DNA of 64,000 bases from Mastigamoeba balamuthi (Eukaryota > Evosea > Mastigamoebida > Mastigamoebidae). Position numbers and translations under genes: made by a program. Each line of letters opens with the position of its first letter. Position 1 is the stretch's first letter. Positions 1-11,315 of this stretch are shown in pieces. A model generated the notes under the pieces. That model did not search any database. It worked only from the letters and a program-made list of their open reading frames with translations, and had not been told where the DNA came from. The DNA lies in assembly GCA_902651635.1 (NCBI GenBank), contig CACRSC010001917.1:640319-704318 (forward strand). The letters are read 5' to 3'.

Positions 1-6
1 CACTAA

Positions 7-2113
7 TCACTTGCGCATGGCGTCGCGGCGTTGCTTGCTGCCCTTGCCTCCTCTGTGCTTGCGCTTCTTCTGTTGCGCAGCAGCCGGGGCATCATTCGCG
101 CCGGGTGAGGCAGTGCGCTGGCGCTTCTGCTGTGGCTGCGCCTGCTGCTGCGTGCCTGCCGATGTCTCGCGCTTCTTTTGCTCCGGGGCTGCGTGCCACG
201 ACGGCTTGAGGTCATCCACCGTCACTCTGGACTTGGACTGCGCCACAAACGGCGCAAACCGTGTCATCTTGAGCACAACGGCTCGCACGCACTGAGCGGT
301 CCTCACGGCGATCGCGGCCTGCGGACACAACTGTGTTACTGGGAGCGCGGGTGGGCGTGACACGAGCGTACCACGTTGTCTCTGAGAAGATGCTGTCTTG
401 GAGCCCTGCAGCGCAGGCACGCTGTTCGAAATCTCTTTCAGGAGCTCCGCAAAGCGTTGGGCGGCTGTTGCGTCGACAGCGACAGCCATCTCCTCCGGCT
501 GGGCGGTGACGACCTCGACGCCGCACAGGCCACGCAGCTGCGCGGGGGCCCTCAGCGCGAGCTTGCAGAAGAGGACCAGAAGCGCCTCGACCAGCGACCA
601 GTTCACCTGCACGGCATCCGGGGCTGCGGCGGCCGCCGTCGCCGTCGGCGCAGGCTGCTCGGAGGCCGCTGCAGCCTCCTGCTGCGGCTTCTTCTCATCG
701 GCCTTCTGCGGCAGCGGCACCGCCCAGTAGAGCAGCGCGAGGGCATGGGGCATGAGGGTGCGCGCGTCCACCATCGTTGCGGTGTCCGCGAGGTCCGCGA
801 GGGCGCGGACGAGCCCCAGCCTGTCCGAGTCCCTCACGCCCTCGGCCGCGGGGGCCAGGAGCGCCGCTGCGTTGGCGCACACGGGGTCCAGGAGCTCCGA
901 GGCGGCCCCGACGCCAAGCTTGTGCGCAACGCAGATCCTCGCGGCAATGGCGAGGCAGCTCGACGTCCTCGCGGCGGCGTCCGCGGCGCTCTCCGACGTC
1001 CCGCCGGCCTTCATCTGCGCGGCCACCAGGGCGACGAGCTCCGCGCCCTTGCCTGCGGAGGGGGCGTAGGGCAGCAGGGACTCGAGGGTGCCGAGGGCCA
1101 TGCGGAACTCCTCGGGGGAGGCGTCGGGAGAGGACGCGGACGAGCGCAGCGCCTCGCACACGAGCTTCTCGCTGTCCGAGCCGCTCGCGCCGGCCAGCGC
1201 GCGTATGTTCTTGGCGAAGTAGTCGGCGGCCCGGGCCCTCTGCACGTCGTCGCCCTCCCTCACCGTGGAAAGCAGCGCAGCGACGACAGCTGACGGCAGG
1301 CGGAGCGGAGCGACTGGTCAGAGAACCGAGGGCACCCCGGGACGCGCGTACCTGCGGGATACAGGGTAGATATCGTGCCAAGCTCGCGCGTGGCGTTGTT
1401 CACCTCCAGATGTGCCTCTGTGAGGCATCGTAAGACAGGTGAAGAACAGATTCCCACGCCTCGTTGATATTCAATACACTCTGGATTCGGGGGAGAAATC
1501 CATATTCCAGTCGCCCATCCGCCCCTGCGCGCGCTCGTGTCGTGGGGGGGGGGGGGGGGNATACACTCTAGATTCGGGGGAGAAATCCAGATTCCAGTCG
1601 CCCATCCGCCCGCGCGCTCGTGTCTGGGGGGGGGGGGAGTGACCAAACAAAAGTACCTGAGCCCAGGAGCTGGACCAGCACAGAGGTGATGCGGGGCGCG
1701 TGGTCCGGCGACGCGCGGGCCACGGGGGTGAGCGCCTTGGCCGCGCAGACGCGCAGGTCCGAGTCGGTGCTCTCGCAGAGGTCGAACAGCGCGTCCACCA
1801 CGCGGTCGGCCGCGCGCGGCGTGCGGGTCAGCTGCTGCGACATCACCTGCGCGGCCAGCCTGTTGGCCTTGTTCCCGCGGCGCCCCACGCTCGTCAGCTC
1901 CTCGATGAGCGCGTCCTCTGCCTGTCCATATGCGTTGGGTCGGCGTTCGCCGGTTATTGCGCTGCGGTGACGACGGACGACGGCATGGGGAGGGCAGCCG
2001 CGGGGGGGACGAACTTCAGGGGTGACGGCTGGCTCGTTGAGGAGCTTGGAGATCTCGTACACGCGCTCGACCTCGGCGCTGTCGTCGTGTGCCTTGTTGC
2101 TGTCGTCGGACAT
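7..2113 (-). CDS. API5: Apoptosis inhibitor 5 (API5)-like helical-repeat protein, 4 exons
   Basis: Exons (minus strand) 2015-2113, 1657-1921, 1352-1417 and 7-1313 join in phase to 578 residues (human API5 is about 524). The N-terminal part follows the API5 pattern: a start helix, then NKANRLAAQVMSQQL and a DALFDLCESTD-type repeat. The third exon (LEVNNATREL) and the next (LLSTVREGDDVQRARAADY) continue the HEAT/ARM-like repeats. The segment VQVNWSLVEALLVLF matches the conserved API5 segment that precedes the central helices, and the C-terminus is Lys/Arg/Gln-rich like the API5 nuclear-localisation tail. Known family role: nuclear anti-apoptotic and mRNA-export-linked scaffold; the role here is inferred. 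Donors are GTTCGT, GTACTT and GTACGC. Only 120 bp separate its start from the divergent RAB3GAP1-like gene. The second intron holds a tandem copy flanking an N (see that entry). Confidence 0.85.
1484..1640. repeat. Near-identical ~75-bp direct repeat on both sides of an assembly N
   Basis: Within the second API5 intron, a block beginning atacactctggattcggg and ending in a long G-run occurs immediately before the N at 1560 and again, with a few differences, immediately after it. A homopolymer G-run followed by one N and a restart of the same sequence looks like two contig ends (or two alleles) placed side by side without merging, not a real tandem duplication. Confidence 0.7.
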
Positions 2114-2233
2114 CCCGTGGGGTTTGCGCGCGCACGAGAGATCGAACGAACGCTCCGAGAGAGAATATCTCCCGGGGGCAGATTCGAGTATCTGGACAGA
2201 ATCCCCGCGCCAATCGGCAGAAACCTGAGAGCG

Positions 2234-5200
2234 ATGGAGCAGGCGATCGAGGGGACCGGGGAGGAGGAGCTCCTAGAGATCCTCGACTTCACCAACCAGT
2301 CGCCATGGGAGCGTTTTGCCGCCGCCCTCTCGGCGCTCCTGCGCACATGGGACCTGACCAAGGTACCCACCTCGCACCGCCCGCTTGGTGGCGATGCAGA
2401 CGGGACCGAGCCAAGGAATCCCCAGTGGAATCTCCAATATCTTGATTCCAGAAATCATGAGGGTGCTGACCGCGCCACAACTCTGCCCCTGCCAGGCGGC
2501 GACCTCGGACCCCCCGCCGGTCTATGCGGGCGTGCAGTGCATCGTCACGTACAGCGGGCCCGCCCCCGCGAGGGAGACCGGGTGGGAGTGGCTGGCGAGC
2601 AGGGAGAGCGACAGCGAGCAGCTGAGGGCTACGCGAGTGCCCCCGGTCGAGCAGCTGTTCGGCGTCCGCGAGTACGTCCTCGTCAAGCCCATGGACCGCG
2701 TCGACGTCTCGTTCGCCACGCTCGTTCTGAGCGCCCTCACGTGTGCCTGCGGCGAGATCCAGCTGTGCGGCAAGCACCGCGTCTCAGTCGCCCGGAATTG
2801 ATGCGGAACTGACCGACTGGTCGCTCGCGTGGCGGTGCAGGTGCTGCCCGGTGTTCGTGCAGTATGGGGACAGCGAGTTCGTCGGGTTCCAGCTGCCCGG
2901 CTCTGATGCCGGATTTGTGACACGGTTCAGCTCGATGACGTTGAGGTCCATGTCAGAGGAGTCCACGAGTCTTGGCGGCCTTATACCCTACGCCACGTCG
3001 GCACTTGTACAGCACAGCGCACCTTCGTCCCGATGCACGTGGCCCGGTCTGGACCTCACTGTGCATTGCGCTGTTCGAAGGCAGCAGCAGACGATGGCAG
3101 CGCGCTGGTGGTCACGACGCAGTACAACTACTACCAGCAGTGGCAGGGAGACAACTGGAGGGATGTCGGGCCCGACGCCCTGTTCCCTGGCGAGTTCCCC
3201 CGGGCCGCGACCGTGAAGAACGGCGTGCTGTGGGGAGCGTCAGAGGACCCGATCAGGGGAATGCAGATCTCTGTGCAGTGGGAGCAGAACGGAGGCCAGT
3301 CTTCGATGTCACGCCTCTCGTCTCACGGACGCTGTCGCAGACTCGGAAGGGACATTGGAAAGCGACGCGATGGTGCCGCGCAGGTGGGTCGTCAAGTGCG
3401 ACTTCAAAGACAGGTTCGCTGTTCAAGTGTACGCAATCCCGTGGCTGAAGGATTTGGTCTCAGCGTCTCGTGCATGCTGGCGAAATCGGTCCGAAACATG
3501 ATTTCGGGGATGATCGACACTGCGCCCTTCCAGTCTGTATTCCAGATCATCAGTATGTGCTCCTTTGAGTGTCTATTCCCACTGAATAAGGCCTCTTTGT
3601 GGCACAGACGCGAAGCAGGTCGATGAAAAGCCGTCGTCTGTCGTTGCCTCGTTCTCCAACTCCTTCATACCAACTGAGCACGTGCGTGATAAGCCCACGC
3701 AAACATCTCCCTGACGACCGAAGCAGGAGGTTACCAGCTTGCTGTCTTCCCTGTTCCACCAGGAAGAGATACCGGCCGCACCGGAGAGCGATGTCCGTTT
3801 CAAGGAGTCAATCAGGTTGCACTGACAGGCCTCCAGGTGGTCCACAAGTCCGGCCTCAAGGCGGCGCCAGCGTACTCCCTGCTGGAGGGGCTGGCCCTCA
3901 AGCTGCTGAACATCAGAGGGCTCTCTGGATATCTTGTCATTTGGAGGGAGTTCGTTCGGGCGGTGAGGGCCTTCGTGGATGGCGGGCAGGCCATTCCTCG
4001 TACAGGAGACAGCCCGGACTTCTCGTGTTGCCTCATCCACCAGAAGCTACAGATGGCAACTGACTCTTCTTATGCCGTCCTCTAATCAGCCCTTCAGCTC
4101 AACTTCTGCACGTTCTACAACAAAGCCTCGAAATCGAAAGCGCCGACGCCCAACCCCATCCAGAAGCCCGCGCCCGAGAGCAGCAAGTTCGCCTACGTGG
4201 ATGAGACCGGTGCAGAGGGCGAAGATGGCTGGGGAATGGACGCCACGCCCCTTCCGCTGCCGGAGCCCGCATCCAAGGAGCCAAGTTCTGACACCCGCCC
4301 CGGCTTCCTGATCCTTGGCGGGGAGATGGTCATCCCGGCCCTACAGGCATTCCAGCACGGTGCCGCGCTAGTATTGACATTGCCGCAGGTCTCGGGAGTT
4401 CAGACGGAGGACATGGTGCAAGAGCGCAGTGAACTGCTGTCACGTATAGGCACTGGCCGCGAATCCACTCTCGTTAGAGCTCGAATTCAGTCCCCCCAGC
4501 TCGTTTCCGGTGTGCCCTCTTCCCGAGTGATCACAACAGTGATTGACCTCGCGCATCAGACATGATGGCGTTCAAGCACTCGAACCCCACGGCGATGTTC
4601 GAGGACTTCATCCGCTGGTACTCACCGACGGACTGGATCAAGGGCAAGCTCACACCGAGAATGGCGAGCCCCGACAACGCGTGGAAGGTTCTCTGGGAGG
4701 TTGGTTTCTGTGCAGCAACTCGCTCTGGGCTGACCACGGCTTCGCAGGAGGCGAGACCGCAGGACGTTGCCTCGCAGCAGCCCCTGTTCGACAAGGAGCG
4801 CGAAGCTGCACGCGTTTTCGACTACCTGGAGAACCTGCGCCCCGCCGAGCTGCTTCAGCAGTACCTGTAACCGCCATAACGCAGCTTAACACCGCACTAG
4901 GCTGTCATCTGTAGCCCTGTGCGGAGTCCTCAGGACTTTCAGTGACAAGAACTACGCGCTCGGGGGTATCCAACCCAGTGACCCCTGTCTCTAATCTCCT
5001 CTATAGCCAAGCCCGTTGTGTTCGGACAGGGACTTCCGGTTGGCAAGCACGCGTTGGACCTGCTTTCCGACAGCATTCGCGTTCACTGGGCGCATGCAGA
5101 CCACTCTGCAATAACGTACCCTCTGACTGTTGTTGCAAATACGTATACGTCTCACAAAAAAACTGCCTCAGGTCCCTCGAGTCCTATGAGCCTGTGTGGA

Positions 5201-5728
5201 GGTCGGTGTCATCTGTGGAGGTAGCCTTTTCCCGGGCGAGCTCTCTGGCGTACAAGGTATGTGGAACCCACAGGGCACTGTTCTTACTTTATGCAGCTCT
5301 GTGGGTCGGAGAGGATGGTGTCGGAGTTGACCGAGAAGACGTTCTATCTAACCCAGAGCGACGACGAGAAGGGGGTCGCCGTACGTCTGCTGGGGCTGGA
5401 GACGGGTGGAGAGGACTTGCCCGAGCCGGAGTGGAAGGAGTACATTGTTCACGCACAGGGGCTTAAAGCGCCACCACTCTGTAGGAGTCGCCTCTACTCC
5501 AATGTTTGCACAGGTGAATACTCTGCCTACTCCACCATTAGAATAGCATTGGCCTCGTCGCCTTGATGGCAGGTCGGCAGACTCGGTGTGCTGTGGAGAA
5601 CCAATTGTCCCCTCTTTTTTGGAGATAGTAGCTATTGGTCGTTGCCTCACAAACGGGTTGGAGGCAGAGCTCAAACAGCCCGAAGTCGAGAAGCTGGAGG
5701 GAGTCTGTCTTTATTTACTTATTTCATT
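2234..5728 (+). CDS. RAB3GAP1: RAB3GAP1-like Rab GTPase-activating protein catalytic subunit (multi-exon; 3' end uncertain)
   Basis: Exon 1 (2234-2362, donor GTACCC) encodes EILDFTNQSPWERFAAAL, matching the N-terminal 'DFT..SEWERF' signature of Rab3GAP1. Later exons give FSCCLIHQKLQM (about 4015-4058; family LRCCLLHQKLQML), TEDMVQERSELLSRIG and VRARIQSPQLVS (4408-4500), and FEDFIRWYSPTDWI followed by LFDKEREAARVFDYL (4598-4835), all in the family order. A helix VEVAFSRASSLAYK (5215-5256) and the segment EPEWKEYIVHAQ (5423-5460) resemble the late 'VEALIARARSLKAKF' and 'REFIL' regions, so the gene continues past the in-frame stop at 4870 via a GTACC donor at 4862. The exact last exon is unresolved. 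Family role: with RAB3GAP2 it acts on Rab3/Rab18 in vesicle traffic. Identity is strong, the full exon map is not. Confidence 0.75.
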
Positions 5729-7254
5729 GTGACTGAGTGCATCATGGTGAAAGCCAACCTGAAACAATTCGGCAGCCTGGCCTGTCACTGGATTGTGTCC
5801 TCTCAGCCCATCCCAGATACTGGGGTCTTCTGGAGTTGGGTCAGAGGTAGGCCCTGTGACTGCCATCTGATATCTTTCTGCTCAGGTTCCCGTCACTCAC
5901 ATTTTGGTCTGCAAATAGATTGCATCCGTGGTTGGAGAGCAAAAGGGTAGCAGAAGGGCGAGGCTAGGTGCAAGTGTCCTAGCCCCCTTTTTCATGCAAC
6001 CCGCGAGGCGATCTAAAGTCTTCGTAGCAAATGTATTGGGGAAAATAGTAACATGTAAAGGCCTGCCTAGTTTAGCGGCAGAATAACTGATTGTGGCTCA
6101 GTTGACCCTGGTTCGACTCCAGGGGCAGGCACTTTTCTGATGGGTTTTTCTTTACGTCTTTTGGTCCTTCAACCGAGTATGCACTGTGCCGCCCAGGTGT
6201 GGCCACAGAGAAGGGAGTTCGTGCCTTGACAAACAGGCTATGACTTGGTAACTGGATTGTACTTTACTGAAAGAAGAAGCTGTTGAAACCTTCTTTTTAC
6301 ATTCTGTGGACTTTAATCTCATAAGATCAATTCTTACAGTGTACATATAGTGCACATGTTAATACAGTGGCATGTGATTCAGATCCCTCTCACACCTTGG
6401 AAATGTTAGATATAATATAAAGATAATGTACAGTGTGTCCTGAACTATTTTTGCTTAAATTACTGATTACTTGAGAAAAATCAAATTCAGATTTTCATGA
6501 ATAAAAATTCAATACAATTTCCCTGTTCAGCTTAAAGTGATAAATTGATATTTAAGTGATTTCCTACATTTAAATGATTGTATATTGTTAATTGTATTTC
6601 CTTTTTTATTTAATTTTATCAGTCAGTCTTTTCTCAAATGTCAAGGTAAATTCAGCATAACTGAACTTTTTTGCATATTTTTAATTATTATATGCTTCTT
6701 TAAGATGAGTAAGAATAATGAAACTATAGTTTAAGAATTATCATAATTTGAATTATTCAACAACCTTAGGTCTTTGTCATTTGCAACCTAAAGAACAGTA
6801 TTGCAAGTTCACAAAACAAAGAAAGACATAATCATGAATTTAAGAAAGAGAAATCCTATGCTGTATGACAGTGAACCTGATTATTAGTATTAAGATTGTA
6901 TAATAAACTTTATTCATAAAATACTCTTTTCTATTCTTTTATATATTAGTATTCATGATCACCCGGAAGAGTACAACAGTATGAATGCAAGTGCCCTTAG
7001 TGGTCATACACAGTCTCATGTAAGCACTGTTCTACAGAGCATTCTCATTATGATAGAATGACTGTACTGAAAAATTGAGAACACACTTTATACCTGCAGA
7101 ACATTCCTTGTGCTCTTCACTAGGCATGAAATGCACTATTCTTCTTCTTTGTTGAGCAGGTCATTTGTGCCTTTTTCCTACCCAATAAACCTGCTATTTG
7201 GCATTTCTCAGAAGAGAATTAGCGTTTTCGAACATTTGTTCATGAGAAAAAAGT
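5729..7254. other. AT-rich intergenic region without protein genes
   Basis: Apart from the tRNA-His gene, this stretch is AT-rich, has no long ORF on either strand and no recognisable repeat family. It contrasts sharply with the GC-rich coding neighbourhood and may be a Pol III gene landing zone or 3' flank. Nothing else is supported. Confidence 0.6.
6061..6131 (+). tRNA. tRNA-His (anticodon GTG)
   Basis: The 7-bp acceptor stem gcctgcc (6061-6067) pairs with ggcaggc (6124-6130), followed by discriminator A. The anticodon arm is actga-ttGTGgc-tcagt and the T-arm is cctgg-ttcgact-ccagg. The acceptor begins with GCC and has no encoded G-1, as usual for eukaryotic tRNA-His where the G is added after transcription. 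No intron. A T-run follows at 6133-6136, suitable for Pol III termination. Confidence 0.95.
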
Positions 7255-7328
7255 TGCGCTGCGCTGGGATCGAACCAGCGACCCTAAGATTATGAGACTT
7301 ATACTCTAACCAACTGAGCTAGCAGCGC
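7255..7328 (-). tRNA. Elongator tRNA-Met (anticodon CAT)
   Basis: Read on the minus strand, acceptor GCGCTGC (complement of 7322-7328) pairs with GCAGCGC (complement of 7256-7262) plus discriminator A at 7255. The D-arm contains AGCTCAGTTGGTTAGAG, the anticodon loop is CTCATAA, and the T-arm is GCTGG-TTCGATC-CCAGC. The acceptor has the ordinary G1-C72 pair, not the initiator-type A1-U72, so this is the elongator form. No intron. Confidence 0.93.
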
Positions 7329-7461
7329 ATTACACTATAAATTGTTCACATATGTGTTTTTTGAATGGAACAGCTCTTGCTGCTGTTTCATCCCCACAAA
7401 CCTAGGATGTATGTTATCAATTGATACACAATGTTCAAGTGAATATGTTAGCTCTTGTTTG

Positions 7462-8602
7462 CTATTTATTTGTGGCCAGCGCCAGTTGTTTAACAGTGCC
7501 GTCGGCAATCAGGTTTCTGTTTAACGGGTTCCGGATTTTGTTCGCTGCGAACAAGTTCCCAAGGTGTATTCCCATCTCGAGCTCCTCTTGTGACCGGAAC
7601 CCAAACACGTGTATCATGACGCCGCCTGCGGGGAAGTGTTAGGGCACCCAGCTCCGAATGGAGTTTCTGGGGGCGACAGTACCTGCCAGCTTGCTCTTCT
7701 TCTCGACCAGAAGCCCGCCAGGCACTCTTTCCTGCAGCAGCGTGTGCAGACCCATGGTCTTGAACTTGCTCATCTTGAGGACGTCGTCGCAGGTGATGTT
7801 GATCATCACTATCCGGACACCCACCCACATCGTCGCTGTCGCCGGCAGCAGGAACATCGAGTCCAGCAAGGGCGACGGCACTGCTGCCGCTGTCGCCGCC
7901 GCCGCTCCCGCTGGGGACACCGCCATCTCCGCGCGCGCCGGCGTCTCCTCGGCGTCGGAGTCGTCGTGGGCGCTCCTGATGTGCCTCGCCGCGTGGCGCG
8001 CGTAGACGGCGAAGGGCTCGCTGCGGACCACGAGGCCCGGGCCCAGCACGACGGCGAGGACCAGCGTGGGGCACTTGAGGTGCTGCCTGCTGCTCGTGCA
8101 CCGCGTGCGCAGCGCGACCCGGAAGCTCTCCAGGCCCCCGGGCAGCGCGGCCTCTGCGTGCTCGGGGGCTTCCGAGCCGGCGTCGGCCCCCGACAGCGTC
8201 TGCGCGCCCTCTGCGACGGGGAAGTCCCACTCGGGGCTGCTCAGGTCCGCCCCCGTCATTGGCCGCACGTCGAGCACGCGCCCGCACTGGCACGGCGGAC
8301 GGCGTCAGGAGGCGGGGAAAGGAAGCCGGTCCGCTTGCCTTGGGGCACTCGAGGGGGTCGGGGGTGGAGAGGGGGCCGGGGCGGCACACGCGCGCGCCGA
8401 GGACGGCGGCAGCGGCGTCGGAGCGCGTGAGGGCGTGGGCGTCGAGCCAGGCGGTGCGGACGAGCAGCTCGGCCGAGAAGGTGCGGTACTGGTGCACCAC
8501 GACGGAGCTCAGGCCCAGCACGGGGCCCTGGAACGCCGCCAGGATGAGGTCGTCGCGCGTGCAGCGCGGGCGCGAGGACCGCCCGTGTGGTGCCGAGTGC
8601 AT
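7462..8602 (-). CDS. Unknown protein with a CPxCG motif; one GC-AG intron
   Basis: Three exons (8339-8602, 7683-8286, 7462-7625) join in phase to 343 residues from an ATG at 8602 to a TAG at 7462. The first intron starts GCAAGC and ends CCAG, a GC-AG intron; splicing it creates a CPKCGR motif at the junction. The second uses GTACTG...GCAG. The middle of the protein has the string PGLVVRSEPFAVYAR after a basic CTSSRQHLKCP segment, reminiscent of Ig-fold transcription-factor strands, but I cannot assign a family. The last exon encodes a hydrophobic/charged tail (VMIHVFGFRSQEELEMG). Its first exon is present a second time at 9061-9390 because of the assembly duplication. Confidence 0.6.
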
Positions 8603-9059
8603 CAGCAGAAGCAGATAAAATAACAATTGCAATTCTGGCAACCTTGAGCGGTGACCAGATTATCGTATCAACAACGCATAACACCCTCTTCACAAAGCTG
8701 TGTATCAGAGCTCCTATCGTATGTCACACTAAGAAAAGGCCTATCTGTCCCTCACTGAGCGCTAGAGGAGTAAAGCTGGTCCTGTCGTCAGATTGAAGGG
8801 ATCTCAAGAATGAGGGTGTCTGTAGAGGACGGTGACCCACATTGGAGGGTTTGCAGTATTCTTGCAGCGGTGAGCATCACAAAACCAGAGAGCACTCAAA
8901 CTAAACAACATTCGTAGAGAAAACGCAATGGGTTGGGATCGATGCGGGGCTCTATTGACTAACGGGGACCTGAGGGGCTTCAAGCGAGGGCGGGCCTCAA
9001 TCGAGGTGGGAATGCGTCGGGAGTCGTCCTCATCAGGACGACGCGGCCCGCTGGGACAG
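8273..9059. repeat. First copy of a ~790-bp duplicated block next to an N (likely unmerged allele/contig end)
   Basis: This block runs from agcacgcgcccgcactggca to the string gctgggacag just before the N at 9060. The same sequence restarts at 9061 and ends with gctgggacag at 9854, where unique sequence continues. The copies differ by a few substitutions in the exon part and by more substitutions and small indels in the non-coding part (for example around 8620-8720), as expected for two haplotypes. 8603-9059 itself holds no gene on its own. Confidence 0.75.
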
Positions 9060-9060
9060 N

Positions 9061-9854
9061 AGCACGCGCCCGCACTGGCACGGCGGACGGCGTCAGGAGG
9101 CGGGGAAAGGAAGCCGGTCCGCTTGCCTTGGGGCACTCGAGGGGGTCGGGGGTGGAGAGGGGGCCGGGGCGGCACACGCGCGCGCCGAGGACGGCGGCAG
9201 CGGCGTCGGAGCGCGTGAGGCCGTGGGCGTCGAGCCACGCGGTGCGGACGAGCAGCTCGGCCGAGAAGGTGCGGTACTGGTGCACCACGACGGAGCTCAG
9301 GCCCAGCACGGGGCCCTGGAACGCCGCCAGGATGAGGTCGTCGCGCGTGCAGCGCGGGCGCGAGGACCGCCCGTGTGGTGCCGAGTGCATCAGCAGAAGC
9401 AGATAAATAACAATTGCAATTCTGGCAACCTTAAGCGGTGAACAGATAATCCTATCAACGCTAACACCCTTCACAAAGCTGTGTGTCAGAGCTCCTTCTA
9501 TCGTATGTCACACTAAATAAAAGGCCTATCTGTCTGTCCCTCTCTGGTAGCTAGAGGAGAAAAGCTGGTCCTGTCGTCAGATTGAAGAGACCTCAAGAAT
9601 AAGGGTGTCAGTAGAGGGCGGTGACCCATTTCTCACATTGGAGGGTCTCAGAAAACTTGCGGCGGTGAGCATCACAAAACCAGACAGCACTCAAACTAAC
9701 CAACATTCGTAGAGAAAACGCAATGGGTTGGGATCGATGCGGGGCTCTATTGACTAACGGGGACCTGAGGGGCTTCAAGTGAGGGCGGGCCTCAATCGAG
9801 GTGGGAATGCGTCGGGAGTCGTCCTCATCAGGACGACGCGGCCCGCTGGGACAG
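9061..9854. repeat. Second copy of the ~790-bp block, contains a duplicate first exon
   Basis: Starts directly after the N at 9060 and repeats 8273-9059. It carries a duplicate of the first exon of the unknown minus-strand gene (about 9127-9390) with two amino-acid-level or silent differences, and no matching second exon. Best read as the alternative allele or an overlapping contig end rather than an extra gene. 9391-9887 is otherwise the 3' flank of the uL13 gene. Confidence 0.75.
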
Positions 9855-9887
9855 GCCGCCCAACGCGTCCCGCGACCAACCGCTGTT

Positions 9888-11115
9888 TTACTTGGCGTAG
9901 CCGAACTGCTGGAGGAGAGGCTGCCACTTGGCGAGGTGCTTCCTCGACTCGAAGATCTTGCTCCTGGGTTGGGGTGCGAGGACGGGCGCGTGTGAGCAAT
10001 TGAATGGCCGATGTTTTTAAACCCCCAGTTAATAAACTAGAAATTAATTGACTGGCTCAGTTGGTGGTGCATGAGTGTCCACACTTATCAACTCTGTCGG
10101 TTACCAATTAACGTTTTTGGAAAACGTCTCGTCACCGCCCGTCAGGATATCTTCAATCCGGATCTTGGATTTCTAGCACAAACCGAGCAAAGAAAAACGC
10201 GAGTATGGGACACGCCGCGTTTTCCCGGGAGAACAGGAGGGACGATGACGCACTTGATCGAGTCACGGAGCAGCGAGCACTTGACCACCCTGTGGTGGTG
10301 GACGGCGCCGCCGACCTTGCGCTTGGCCTCGAGCTTCTCGACGATGGGGGCGTAGTGCCAGCCGAACTCGGTCGAGATCTCGGCGAGGTTGGTGAAGGCG
10401 CGGTCGGGCCTCAGGCGCAGGACGCGCATCGCACCGGGGACGACGGACCTCCTGATGTGCGTGTAGCGCGGGGGGATGCCCTCGCAGACCGACAGGCGGC
10501 GCAGGGCCTGGGCACCGCGGCCAGTCTTGTGGGGGAGCATGCCGCGGACCGCGCGCCAGAAGATGCGGCTGGGCGCGCGCTCGTGGAAGGGACCACGGCG
10601 GGGGTTGGTGTTGACCTTCTTCTGCAGGAACGACTCAAACTTCACTGCGCAGGGAGGAGGAGAGACCTCGGGTCAGACCACAGACCAGACCACCAGAGGA
10701 AGGCTGCTGTAGGAGTCGAGTGCGCGTACGCTTGTTCCTCAGGTCTGTTTGGGGGATTGTGAGAAGGAGATAACCACATAGTGATCAAACGCACAGGAGC
10801 CAGACATCTGGAGGCCCTCGCAGCGGACGCAGGCCTAAGGTCGTCGGGGAGCCCATGCGCGGGCGGGGAGGGTTAGTGAGGCTGCCCCCGCTGTGGGGAG
10901 AGGCTTGCGGGTGGGAGCTACGCACAACGCGCTGGCCCATGAGGAGCTCCTTGGCGACGACGGACGCCAGACGTCCGACGAGGTGGCCGCGGCAGTCAAT
11001 CACACGGATCTATTTCGGTTCCGGCGGATCAGGGCCCCGGCACCCACCAGACCGCCGCCGCGGCGGGGGAGGGGCTGGGTGGGGCGGGGTCGCAGCGTAC
11101 GTTACGGAACGGCAT
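9888..11115 (-). CDS. RPL13A: 60S ribosomal protein L13a (uL13), 6 exons including two 15-nt coding exons
   Basis: Exons 11101-11115, 10926-11009, 10795-10834, 10730-10744, 10281-10644 and 9888-9963 join in perfect phase to 197 residues (yeast and human uL13 are about 199-203). Diagnostic segments are [48 protein letters not shown] and [19 protein letters not shown]. The protein is a structural component of the large ribosomal subunit. The first coding exon (M-P-F-R-N) and the fourth (completing SGSYLRNKL) are each 15 nt. Donors are GTACGC, GTGCGT, GTGCGT, GTACGC and GTGCTC. About 200 bp separate its start from the divergent ARM-like gene. Confidence 0.93.
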
Positions 11116-11315
11116 GGTGCACAGAGTCCCTGGGGTCGGCCCGCCTTCAAGAAAAAGTCAAAGGGCTGAAAAAGAAGACGACTGAGCCACCCCCGAAAAA
11201 AAACGCGCAGACTGTTGATGTCACCAATTACGTCATCGGCCGCCCTTTCGCCACGCGATCGGGCGCACTTATTTGTCAGATAGAGGGCGGAGAGCCAACA
11301 AAACAGACCCCCTCC
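11116..11315. promoter_or_regulatory. Compact divergent promoter between uL13 and ARM-like gene
   Basis: These 200 bp separate the start codons of two head-to-head genes. It contains an A-rich tract (aaaaaaaac at about 11196) and a palindrome-like gtcatcggc context but no clear TATA box. It must carry both promoters unless transcripts overlap; no specific factor site is claimed. Confidence 0.45.

Noticed and set aside
9061-9500. A second, independent copy of the unknown gene at 7462-8602.
   Set aside because: Only the first exon and its flank are repeated and the copy begins right after an N; an unmerged assembly overlap explains it better.
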